A DNA stretch of 64,000 nt from Terrimonas sp937888905 (GTDB lineage: Bacteria; Bacteroidota; Bacteroidia; Chitinophagales; Chitinophagaceae), in assembly GCA_937888905.1 (NCBI GenBank), contig CALATA010000022.1, forward strand, positions 62,001-126,000. Reading direction: 5' to 3'. Under the pieces are notes generated by a model. It did not search any database. It saw only the letters and a list, made by a program, of their open reading frames with translations, and was not told the DNA's origin. A program made the translations under genes and the position numbers. Positions 54,930 through 62,380 of this stretch are shown piece by piece. The first letter of the stretch is position 1; every line of letters starts with the position of its first letter.

Positions 54930-55849
54930 GCCTTTACAGCAGCAGAAAATTTTTCCGGATCAATAGCCATTTCGCTGTCGCCCTTAAAAGATTCGTCCGG
55001 ATATTTTGCATGGTATTGTGAGCGTTCCTGCCAGATGGCACGCTGTTCTTCAGTGGGCGCTATTCCCGCAGCCACGCTGATCTTTTCCATCATCGAGAGC
55101 ACGCCCTCGCCATAGTTAACGAGTACCGCATGCTTATCCTGCTGCGCAATCGCCAAAAAACGCTGATAATATTGTTCGAGTACTGCGCCCATATATTCTT
55201 CACGGGTTGCCGATTCATCGTTGATGTCAAATAACCGTGCAGGTGACAATCCCTGCACGGCGTGCATGCCCGGATTTTTTTTCTGTGAACGGATAACGGC
55301 CGCCGGTTCGCGGTACAATAGTATCAGTGGCAAGGCAGGAAAAAGCTCGCGGTATTCTTTGTAGTAGAACATATGCCAACTGTCCGTCTTAATGAAAAAA
55401 CGTTGTTGTTCCGGATGACGTTGGTGCGTATGAAATGCGATAGCCGCGGACAACAAAGCCGTGTCCGGTACATTGATATCAATGCCATTTTTCCCCATCA
55501 ACAACTCATCGAAGAACGGAACTTCCGATAGCACAATATTCTCTTTTGACGACGCCAGTAATTGCGATACCAATGTAGAGCCGCAGCGCGACACATGAAA
55601 GATCAAAGCGCCCGGCTTTACCGGGTTCGTATAGTCTTTCCATTGTTTCAGCGCATTAGCATCACTGACTGATCGTTTCAATTGCGAATTCTGTGACGCC
55701 TGCTGACACATACCGATGGTGCTATCGAAAAACGGTTCAGTAAATTCTTTTTCACCAACATACAACCAACGGCACAAGGCCTGGCCATTGTCCTGCATGA
55801 GACGATAAGGAATCCAGTCGAGGAGCGCGAACTTGCTTTGCTGATCCAT
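54887..55849 (-). CDS. Sulfotransferase-family protein
   Basis: 320 residues from MDQQSKFALLDWIPYRLM, with the PAPS-binding 5'-loop IFHVSRCGSTLVSQLL near residue 90 and 3'-PB-like LILLYREPAAVIRSQKK. The acceptor substrate is not evident. Its start lies two bases after the stop of the PKHD dioxygenase gene, third in an operon with the Rieske protein. Convergent overlap with cysC by 43 bases links both to one sulfation function. Confidence 0.87.
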   Translation of the reverse strand: MDQQSKFALLDWIPYRLMQDNGQALCRWLYVGEKEFTEPFFDSTIGMCQQASQNSQLKRSVSDANALKQWKDYTNPVKPGALIFHVSRCGSTLVSQLLASSKENIVLSEVPFFDELLMGKNGIDINVPDTALLSAAIAFHTHQRHPEQQRFFIKTDSWHMFYYKEYRELFPALPLILLYREPAAVIRSQKKNPGMHAVQGLSPARLFDINDESATREEYMGAVLEQYYQRFLAIAQQDKHAVLVNYGEGVLSMMEKISVAAGIAPTEEQRAIWQERSQYHAKYPDESFKGDSEMAIDPEKFSAAVKAYEALEAWRLSNKN

Positions 55850-55851
55850 GA

Positions 55852-56583
55852 TTATAAGTCCGCCCACATGCGGAACAGGTTGCTGTGTGTTTGAAGAAGT
55901 AATTGTGTTTCGGGTGCCTGCGGTGCGCGTTGATGCAGCATGGCATGTACCTGGTTGAGTTGAAACAATATCTGCCGTTGCTCCGGTGATTTTACATTGC
56001 TTTGGATCCAGGTAACGGCGGCCACACGTTCGCCGCTGGTTACTTCATTCACGCAATGCAGGAACTGACAGGGATAAAGAACGGCGTCGCCTTTGGCGGG
56101 TTTGAAATTAAATACGCCACCTCCGGTTTGTAATACGAGTTCACCACCTTCATAAGTTGAAGGATCGCTGAGAAAGATCGTCATGGCAAGATCGGTGCGT
56201 ATTGCCGGGTTGCCCATAACAGGACTATCTACATGCCAGCCATAATAGCGGCCCGGGCCATATTTGCTGATCAACGGAGGAAAGATTTCTCCGGGCAATG
56301 CGGCGATCTGGAATAACGGACTTTGCTGAAGCGCCTGGTGAATAAGGCTGCGGATTTGTTCGAGTATCGTCGTTTCTCCGGCATCGAGCTGCAGGTTGTT
56401 CTTTACCTCTTTTGCGGCCATGCTGGCAGTGAGCTTGCCATCAACAAAATTTGCGCGGGAAATAAGATTCTCGATTAATTCGAGTTCACCCGAACGAAGC
56501 AGTGTAGGGATATGAATGAATTGACTCAAGGGAAAAGGTTTTGGTTCAAAAGAGCGTAATCGTTTTACGCCTAAAAGATACAT
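55852..56583 (-). CDS. PKHD-type 2OG/Fe(II) dioxygenase (PiuC-like)
   Basis: 243 residues from ATG 56583 (MYLLGVKRLRSFEPK); an adjacent ATG three bases upstream is equal. The Fe site is HVD in YYGWHVDSPVMG, distal His in FLHCVNEVTSGERVAAVTW and the Arg binding 2-oxoglutarate. The C-terminus HAMLHQRAPQAPETQLLL is longer than usual. PiuC family members are mostly iron-linked hydroxylases of unknown substrate. Its start overlaps the stop of the Rieske gene (ATGATG/TGA), so translation is coupled. Confidence 0.88.
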   Translation of the reverse strand: MYLLGVKRLRSFEPKPFPLSQFIHIPTLLRSGELELIENLISRANFVDGKLTASMAAKEVKNNLQLDAGETTILEQIRSLIHQALQQSPLFQIAALPGEIFPPLISKYGPGRYYGWHVDSPVMGNPAIRTDLAMTIFLSDPSTYEGGELVLQTGGGVFNFKPAKGDAVLYPCQFLHCVNEVTSGERVAAVTWIQSNVKSPEQRQILFQLNQVHAMLHQRAPQAPETQLLLQTHSNLFRMWADL

Positions 56584-56915
56584 CATCCCCACCAACTCGC
56601 TTGTTCCATTTCCACAAAAACACCATCTTCTCTCCATTCCACTTTCCAGCGTTTGAGAAAATATCCTTCGCCGCTGGTGTTGCGTCCGGTGCGCATATCG
56701 AATTTGTACCGGTGCAGCGGGCAAACAATCTGTCCCATGGCATCGATATAACCATCGGCCATGATGCCGCCGGCATGCGGGCATTTATAAGCAAAGGCAA
56801 AAAGCTCCTCGCCATGGCGGCCCACGCAAAAAGTTTTGCCTTTCACTTTAACCACGGCAATGCGGTTGGTAGCGAAATCAAGTTCGTTGGGATGTTCGGC
56901 GATTTTGTGCCACAT
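56583..56915 (-). CDS. Rieske [2Fe-2S] protein
   Basis: 110 residues from MWHKIAEHPNELDF. The cluster ligands are in YKCPHAGG (Cys-x-His) and IVCPLHRYKFD (Cys-x-x-His), the ferredoxin-like Rieske type found in dioxygenase systems. There is no catalytic oxygenase domain, so it should act as an electron donor. First of the operon Rieske-PKHD-sulfotransferase; the longer start adds 13 unrelated residues. Confidence 0.92.
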   Translation of the reverse strand: MWHKIAEHPNELDFATNRIAVVKVKGKTFCVGRHGEELFAFAYKCPHAGGIMADGYIDAMGQIVCPLHRYKFDMRTGRNTSGEGYFLKRWKVEWREDGVFVEMEQASWWG

Positions 56916-56921
56916 GTGAGG

Positions 56922-57060
56922 AAAATTCAAAAAAGTCAAAAATGGAGTGTGCACGGAGACGCGTCAATCGTGAATCGTCAATCGTGAATAAACAGCCGTT
57001 GTTTAGCGTGAAAAAGAAATTCACGATTGACGATTCCCCATTCACGTTTTGAATTTTGAA
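56922..57060. repeat. Inverted low-complexity repeat (AATCGTCAATCGTGAAT)
   Basis: Direct steps CGTCAATCGTGAATCG at 56962-56990, and an exact 18-bp inverted copy: 56972-56989 pairs with 57019-57036, loop 29 bases. A trailing TTTTGAATTTTGAA precedes the stop of hflX (57061). Confidence 0.75.
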
Positions 57061-58251
57061 TTAATAAAAGAAGTCGGTCTTATAAGGATAACGAATCCTG
57101 TACAGCTCTCTCACTTTTGTCAAAATAGTATTGCGTAGTTCGTCGAGATTGCGGCGTTCAATAGCGGAAATGAAAACGGCATTGCCGTTGGTTTCGCTGT
57201 TCCAGCGTTCGCGGAGGTCTTCGAGAATTTCGCGGCGCGTGTCGTCGCTCAGCCATTCGTCGAAAGTGCGCGCCTCGTAGAGATCCATTTTATTGAAAAT
57301 GGTCAGCACCGGTTTGTCGTGCACTTTCAGCTCCTGCAGGGTTTTATTCACTACGCCCAACTGATCTTCATAAGCGGCGTGACTGATATCTACCACATGC
57401 AATAAAATATCGGCTTCCCGCACCTCATCGAGTGTGCTTTTGAAACTCTCCACCAGGTGGTGAGGAAGTTTGCGGATAAAACCAACGGTATCACTCAGCA
57501 GGAATGGTGTGGTATCCAGCACGATCTTGCTGGTAGTTGTATCGAGTGTGGCGAATAATTTGTTTTCGGCAAACACATCACGTTTGGACAAAAGGTTCAT
57601 GATGGTAGACTTACCGACGTTGGTATAACCGACCAGCGCCACGCGGATAAACTCGCCGCGCTCTTTGCGTTGGGTCTGTGCCTGCTTATCTATTTCTGCT
57701 AAACGTTTGCGAAGCAATGAAATCTTATCGCGGACGATACGGCGGTCCGTTTCGATCTCGGTTTCACCCGGACCTCTGGTACCGATACCGCCACCGAGGC
57801 GTTCAAGGTGTTTCCACATACCGCGGAGGCGCGGCAGGATGTACTGGTATTGGGCAAGTTCCACCTGGGCGCGGGCCTGGGCGGTTTTTGCCCTTCGGGC
57901 GAAAATATCCAGGATCAGGTCGCTGCGATCGATGGTCTTGGCGTTGAGCTCCTTTTCAATATTGTTAATCTGCGCACCGGTAAGCTCATCGTCAAAGATC
58001 ACCAGGTTGATGTCTTTTCCGGTGATGTACTCACGGATCTCTTCCAGTTTACCTTTACCAACGAAAGTGCGGCTGTCGGGGTGTGACAACTTCTGCGTGA
58101 AACGCTTAACGGCTTTGGCTCCGGCGGTTTCGGCCAGGAAAGCCAATTCATCCAGGTATTCCTGCAATTGCGGCTCTGTCTGGTCCTTTTGCACCATGCC
58201 TACAAGCACGGCCTTCTCTTCTTTCTCGATGACGTTCTTTTTCTCGATCAT
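57061..58251 (-). CDS. hflX: GTPase HflX
   Basis: 396 residues from MIEKKNVIEKEEKAVLV (a TTG start 12 bases upstream is less likely). The N-terminal HflX domain has RTFVGKGKLEEI and RLRGMWKHLERLGGGIGTRGPGETE. The GTPase has GYTNVGKST (G1), DTVGF (G3) and FNKMDL (G4). HflX splits stalled ribosomes, mainly in stress. Single gene. Confidence 0.95.
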   Translation of the reverse strand: MIEKKNVIEKEEKAVLVGMVQKDQTEPQLQEYLDELAFLAETAGAKAVKRFTQKLSHPDSRTFVGKGKLEEIREYITGKDINLVIFDDELTGAQINNIEKELNAKTIDRSDLILDIFARRAKTAQARAQVELAQYQYILPRLRGMWKHLERLGGGIGTRGPGETEIETDRRIVRDKISLLRKRLAEIDKQAQTQRKERGEFIRVALVGYTNVGKSTIMNLLSKRDVFAENKLFATLDTTTSKIVLDTTPFLLSDTVGFIRKLPHHLVESFKSTLDEVREADILLHVVDISHAAYEDQLGVVNKTLQELKVHDKPVLTIFNKMDLYEARTFDEWLSDDTRREILEDLRERWNSETNGNAVFISAIERRNLDELRNTILTKVRELYRIRYPYKTDFFY

Positions 58252-58306
58252 ATGCTGTGTCAAAGATAGTTACTAAAACGGTGCCGCCGGAAATGAGCCG
58301 GTTTTG

Positions 58307-58334
58307 TATATTTGCGTAACTAATTACGTAATTA
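58307..58334 (+). promoter_or_regulatory. MarR-GNAT promoter with palindrome
   Basis: TATATTTG (58307-58314) is an exact -7 box; TAATTACGTAATTA (58321-58334) is a perfect 14-bp palindrome between it and the ATG at 58338, a likely autoregulatory MarR site. Confidence 0.65.
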
Positions 58335-58337
58335 ACT

Positions 58338-59291
58338 ATGGAATTTTATAGCCGCGTAGGAAAAATGGCCATTGGCAGCCGGCTCCGGCGTCTCAGCGAA
58401 AGATTAACTGATCAGGCTGCCGCTGTTTATCGCCTTTATGAAATTGATTTTCAGCCCAAATGGTTCCCCGTTTTTTATATGCTTTCGCAACGTGATGGCA
58501 TGACGATTACAGAAATTGCCGCGGAGATTGGCCACAGCCATCCGTCGGTGAGTAAAATCGTGAGTGAAATGCGCAAGGCCGGGCTGATCGAAGGGCGTAA
58601 AGATGACAGCGATGGCCGCCGCAACCGTGTGGCGCTTTCAGCCAAAGGGGAAGAAATGCGGGAAAAGGTGAAAGAACAGTACCAGGATGTGGAACAGGCG
58701 AGCCTGAAATTATTGAGCGAAGCCAATCATAATCTCTGGAAAGCGATGGAAGAATGGGAGTACCTGCTGGACCAGAAAAGCCTGTTGCGCCGCGTGGAAG
58801 AAGCACGCAAGGAGCGCGAAAGCCGCGACGTACGGGTGATTGATTACACGCCTGCTTACCGCGACGCCTTCCGCGAATTGAACGAAGAATGGATCCGCAC
58901 TTATTTCAAACTGGAGCCGAGCGACCTGAAGGCCCTGCATCATCCGGAGGAGTATATTTTAAATCCGGGCGGGCATATATTGGTGGCCATCGATAAAACA
59001 GGTGAAGCCCTGGGTGTATGCGCATTGATCCCGATGAAAGAAGGTCCGTATAAATATGAGCTGGCGAAGATGGCGGTATCGCCGGACACGCGTGGCCGCG
59101 GAGTGGGTCATTTATTGGGCAAAGCAGCGCTGGGCTGGGCACGTCAGCATGGTGCGGAGAAGGTTTACCTGGAAAGTAATACGGTTTTAGCACCGGCGAT
59201 CCGGTTATATGAGAAACTTGGTTTTCAGAAAATAACCGGTTATCCCTCGCCTTACGAACGATGCAACATCCAGATGGAATGTATCTTATAA
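58338..59291 (+). CDS. MarR HTH regulator fused to GNAT acetyltransferase
   Basis: 317 residues. MarR-like winged helix in residues 1-150 (YMLSQRDGMTITEIAAEIGHSHPSVSKIVSEM) and GNAT in 160-317 (MAVSPDTRGRGVGHLLGKAALGWARQHGAEKVYLESN, with the RGxG acetyl-CoA loop). Family members are known as bifunctional HTH-transcriptional regulators/GNAT proteins. The signal for the HTH part is unknown. A palindrome precedes the gene. Confidence 0.93.
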   Translation: MEFYSRVGKMAIGSRLRRLSERLTDQAAAVYRLYEIDFQPKWFPVFYMLSQRDGMTITEIAAEIGHSHPSVSKIVSEMRKAGLIEGRKDDSDGRRNRVALSAKGEEMREKVKEQYQDVEQASLKLLSEANHNLWKAMEEWEYLLDQKSLLRRVEEARKERESRDVRVIDYTPAYRDAFRELNEEWIRTYFKLEPSDLKALHHPEEYILNPGGHILVAIDKTGEALGVCALIPMKEGPYKYELAKMAVSPDTRGRGVGHLLGKAALGWARQHGAEKVYLESNTVLAPAIRLYEKLGFQKITGYPSPYERCNIQMECIL

Positions 59292-59296
59292 AAAAA

Positions 59297-59316
59297 GCCC
59301 CGCCATCTGGCGGGGC
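59297..59316. terminator. Terminator between convergent genes
   Basis: GCCCCGCCA and TGGCGGGGC around TC; T run on the minus strand after the left arm. Confidence 0.8.
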
Positions 59317-59342
59317 AAATTATTTAAAGGAAGGCAGGTCGG

Positions 59343-60068
59343 TTAAAGTCCGCTGAGTGTAATCCCGATGGAATACGGGCGGATTTCAGCTGCAACACCG
59401 TCTTTGAACAGGTTGGTGAGCTGATAAGAACCATAAAGCGTGAAGTGTCCCCAACCGATGCGCGCCGTGGCGGCAATGCGGGTAGTATTGAAATAACGCT
59501 TGCTGGCTTCTTTGAGTGTGTAATCGTTGAGCGTGGTGCCGCTGCGGGATTTGAGCGTACGGTTGCGGGTGTGTGCGTTGAGCATGGTACCCACTTTTAC
59601 GCCGAGAGCCGCTTTGAAGCTACGGTCGCTGTTGTTCGGATCGGATACAAAACGCAGTTCGAGGGGAGCCTCGAGATAGGTTGTAGCGAGTTTTGTCTTT
59701 TTGAAATAGTTGGTATCGTTCAGATCCTTGAAATCAAGGGTGGGCGAAGAGCCTTTGATATCAACATATGTTTTACGGAAAATGATATTGTCGGAGCCGA
59801 TGCCTGCGCCGATACCCACACTCAGTTTAGGGTTGGACTTGAAGGGCAGGTCGAGCATGAAATAAATGTTCAGGCTTTTGGAAAAGCCGCCGGTATTGAT
59901 GGTGTCGGGTTGGCCGGCCCATCCGGTATAGCCGAGTTGCACCATCAGGTGATCGTTGGCGCGACCGGCCCTTTTGAATGGATTGCTCTTAACGGTAACG
60001 GTAGAGTCTTGAGCCGAGGCGGCCAGCGTCATGGCGAAACCTGCGACCAGCAGAAATACTTTCTTCAT
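59343..60068 (-). CDS. Outer-membrane beta-barrel protein
   Basis: 241 residues from MKKVFLLVAGFAMTLAASAQ (signal peptide); longer frame rejected. Alternating aromatic and polar strands: HLMVQLGYTGWAG, KLSVGIGAGIGSDNIIF, LEAPLELRFVS, FTLYGSYQLTNLF and C-terminal SIGITLSGL, an OMP_b-brl type pattern ending in a beta-signal. Likely eight- to ten-stranded. Cargo or role unknown. Confidence 0.8.
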   Translation of the reverse strand: MKKVFLLVAGFAMTLAASAQDSTVTVKSNPFKRAGRANDHLMVQLGYTGWAGQPDTINTGGFSKSLNIYFMLDLPFKSNPKLSVGIGAGIGSDNIIFRKTYVDIKGSSPTLDFKDLNDTNYFKKTKLATTYLEAPLELRFVSDPNNSDRSFKAALGVKVGTMLNAHTRNRTLKSRSGTTLNDYTLKEASKRYFNTTRIAATARIGWGHFTLYGSYQLTNLFKDGVAAEIRPYSIGITLSGL

Positions 60069-60497
60069 AATGAATGCGGTAATGGGCAAATGTATTTTCA
60101 TCCGTGGTTAATAAAAGGTTAAAGAAGACGGACAAAGAACAAATACCGTGAATTAGGCCGCAAATATAGTTTTTTGGGGTAGAAATACAGAAAAACCGCG
60201 GATCATAGGCGTTTTTCACTTATTCGGAACTTACCCGTTTATTCTCCGGCTTCCGGTCCTCCGGCATACGATTATTGCAATAAATGTGTGACTATTGAAA
60301 CAAGGCAGTGTATAAGCACAATTGGAAATAGTTTCCATTGACTGAATAAATCCAGTCTTTAGTTTTACTCCGGAGGCTTAAAGAAGTTTTGATCTAATCT
60401 TCAGCTTTGCCATATCTTATTACTGTGCCAGCTGAAGGAGACCTGATCAGTTCGTCAGCGGACGTTGATAGAGATTTATGATCACAATTTTTTAAAT
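60069..60497. other. Intergenic region, no gene seen
   Basis: About 430 bases between divergent genes; no credible coding frame. Confidence 0.4.
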
Positions 60498-60689
60498 ATG
60501 AACTGGAAAACAATACTTGGAGTAATACTTATTTTCGGTGCTGCAAGAGAACTGATGAGCGTAAGCGTTGATTATCGTTCTGGCAAACTTCAGTCATGGC
60601 CCCTCGGTGTTGAAATTAGTGGTGCTGCGGTTGTTGCCTTAGGAATTTATCTTATTTGGAAGGGTCAGAAGCAGAGAAAGTCACTTTGA
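60498..60689 (+). CDS. Small two-helix membrane protein
   Basis: 63 residues from MNWKTILGVILIFGAARELM. Two hydrophobic stretches (residues 3-18 and 36-56) connected by a short Arg/Ser loop, ending in basic GQKQRKSL. No family recognised. The longer frame start at 60465 is less convincing. Confidence 0.6.
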   Translation: MNWKTILGVILIFGAARELMSVSVDYRSGKLQSWPLGVEISGAAVVALGIYLIWKGQKQRKSL

Positions 60690-60860
60690 TCTTATTTGAA
60701 AAATAGATAAACTTTTCCATGTTTGGCAAACAAGTCTAGAGGTACTAATCATTGAAGTAAGTATAAGTTCATCGCGTTTTGAATGATGTAGGTCTAGGTT
60801 TGGAGGAGTTCGATTCTCCCGTGCTTAAAAATGCATTTGCCCCAACAGACAGACACTCCC

Positions 60861-60917
60861 ACCTACAAGGGCTTTCGAACAAACTGGCGAATCTATTTCA
60901 AACTTGATAACGGGAAC
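60861..60917 (+). pseudogene. HigB-like toxin remnant
   Basis: Nineteen codons read TYKGFRTNWRIYFKLDNGN, like the HigB C-terminal GNWRI.F.F.NG. The N-terminal half and the following conserved end are absent. Confidence 0.5.
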
Positions 60918-60939
60918 CGTTGCTGTGCCCAAATATGGA

Positions 60940-61163
60940 ATGAAGCCTATACAAGCTGGTCAAATCTTCAAGCAATTTTACTTTGATCCGTTGGGAATAA
61001 GCCAGGCCGAAGCAGCGGACAACCTGGTATCACAAGAAAAACGTTTTCCATGTTGTTGAACGGCCGCTAGGGAATCAGTGCGGAAAAGGCACCGCGATAG
61101 GGAAATGCCTTCGGTACTACGCCCGATTTGTGGCTTAACATGCAACGCAGCTATGATCGTTAG
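60940..61163 (+). pseudogene. HigA-like antitoxin pseudogene
   Basis: MKPIQAGQIFKQFYFDPLGISQAEAADNLVS is the HigA HTH start (PIHPGEIL.....LGLSQ). It stops at 61057; the continuation GNAFGTTPDLWLNMQRSYD, HigA's end, is in another frame to 61163. At least one frameshift. Together with the HigB fragment this is a dead toxin-antitoxin pair. Confidence 0.7.
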
Positions 61164-61284
61164 AAAGCCGAAAAACGTAACGCTTTCGCAAATCAAAGTT
61201 TTTCGTAAGCCGCGATCTGTTGCTCGCAGAGCGTAACATTCCACAAAAAAAGCACCTACAAAAACGTAAGTGCTTAATATTCAG

Positions 61285-61358
61285 TGGACCCTGCCGGGCT
61301 CGAACCAGCGACCCTCTGATTATGAGTCAGATGCTCTAACCGACTGAGCTAAGGGTCC
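61285..61358 (-). tRNA. tRNA with CAU anticodon (Met or Ile2)
   Basis: 74 nucleotides, acceptor GGACCCT/AGGGTCC with discriminator A. Anticodon loop CTCATAA (CAT) in stem TCTGA/TCAGA, D-arm AGCTCAGTCGGTTAGAGC and T-arm GTTCGAGCC. CAU may be elongator Met or, if lysidine-modified by TilS, Ile2; the body looks closer to Ile2. CCA is not encoded. Confidence 0.92.
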
Positions 61359-61416
61359 GGTGCCATAAAGGCAGGCGCAAAAATAGCTATTTTGATGGCA
61401 TTTACAGGAACCCCGT

Positions 61417-61662
61417 CTACTTTATTTCTTCAAATTCAATGTAATCGCCCTGGGATTTGGGAGCCGGCTGCGAAGAGGCCTGCTGATGCGGGCCAGCCTG
61501 GGCCGACTGATGCTGCTGGCGCGCAGCCTGCTGAAATTGCTCCTGCACCTCACGGAATTGCTTCCGCATCTGGCGCGAAGCACGGTAAACCGGTATGATA
61601 AACCGGAATATGAGGTTGTACAGAAACCAGGCAAGCAGTATATAGAGAATGATCTTAAACAT
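61417..61662 (-). CDS. DUF4834-family protein
   Basis: 81 residues: one N-terminal membrane helix (MFKIILYILLAWFLYNLIFRFI), then a cytoplasmic Gln-rich segment (REVQEQFQQAARQQHQ) and an acidic end DYIEFEEIK. Typical DUF4834, a Bacteroidota-specific family near rimP-nusA. Role unknown. Confidence 0.9.
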   Translation of the reverse strand: MFKIILYILLAWFLYNLIFRFIIPVYRASRQMRKQFREVQEQFQQAARQQHQSAQAGPHQQASSQPAPKSQGDYIEFEEIK

Positions 61663-61815
61663 TATGCAACAAAACTACCATTGTTTGTCTTTTTATAACC
61701 CCGCCACACATAAATAGTTCGTTAAAGGTTTCCGCCTTCCCGGCAAAAAAGATATCCACGGTTTTTTGACATTTCTATCGTATTTCTCCTTACCTTCGCA
61801 TCGGAATTAGACAAT

Positions 61816-61842
61816 AGAAGGGAACGAAGATCGTTCCCTTCT
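61816..61842 (+). promoter_or_regulatory. Leader hairpin before rimP-nusA-infB
   Basis: Arms AGAAGGGAACGA and TCGTTCCCTTCT pair perfectly around AGA, followed by TCTTTT, with the ATG 13 bases further on. It has terminator or attenuator form directly in front of an operon that encodes NusA. Confidence 0.7.
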
Positions 61843-61855
61843 TCTTTTGCCCGAT

Positions 61856-62326
61856 ATGAACAATGAAACTATAATTTCCACAGTGACCGAAAAAATCGGC
61901 CCGCTGCTGGAACAGAACCCATCACATTTCCTGGTTGAGATCAAAATCAAGCCTACCAATAATATTAAGGTATTTATCGACGGCGACCAGGGAGTAGGTA
62001 TCGACCAGTTGGTACGGTATAACCGGCAACTCTACAAGGCTATCGAAGAACTGGGAACATTTCCCGAAGGCGATTTTTCGCTCGAGGTTTCCTCCCCCGG
62101 ACTCGATGAGCCCCTCAAGCTGCAACGCCAGTACCTCAAAAATGTAGGCCGGTATGTTGACATCTTACTCCTCGACGGCACCAAACTCGAGGGTAAACTT
62201 ACCGGCGCCGATGACACCAGCCTGACGGTAGAAGAAGAAAAGGGAAAAGGAAAGAAGAAAGAACTGGTTTCACATACGATCCTATTGTCAACGATTAAAA
62301 CCACAAAAATTCAAATCAAATTTTAA
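61856..62326 (+). CDS. rimP: Ribosome maturation factor RimP
   Basis: 156 residues from MNNETIISTVTEKIGPLLE (a TTG nine bases upstream is less likely). The RimP N-domain (VFIDGDQGVGIDQLVRYNRQLYKAIEE) and SLEVSSPGLDEPLK (S-PG motif) are clear. It helps 30S subunit assembly. First gene of the rimP-nusA-infB operon. Confidence 0.95.
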   Translation: MNNETIISTVTEKIGPLLEQNPSHFLVEIKIKPTNNIKVFIDGDQGVGIDQLVRYNRQLYKAIEELGTFPEGDFSLEVSSPGLDEPLKLQRQYLKNVGRYVDILLLDGTKLEGKLTGADDTSLTVEEEKGKGKKKELVSHTILLSTIKTTKIQIKF

Positions 62327-62380
62327 CCGGTAACCCGAAACAGTCAACTGTTCCGGAGCCAGATTTCAAATTTTGTTCTT

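Noticed and set aside
59445..60122. Forward frame opposite the beta-barrel gene
   Set aside because: A 225-codon frame, but it mirrors the barrel gene with its signal peptide and beta-signal.
60812..60832. tRNA T-arm-like sequence GGAGTTCGATTCTCC
   Set aside because: No acceptor, D- or anticodon arm could be formed around it; at most a remnant.
60978..61244. Reverse frame over the HigA remnant
   Set aside because: No family-like sequence; the forward strand carries recognisable HigA pieces.
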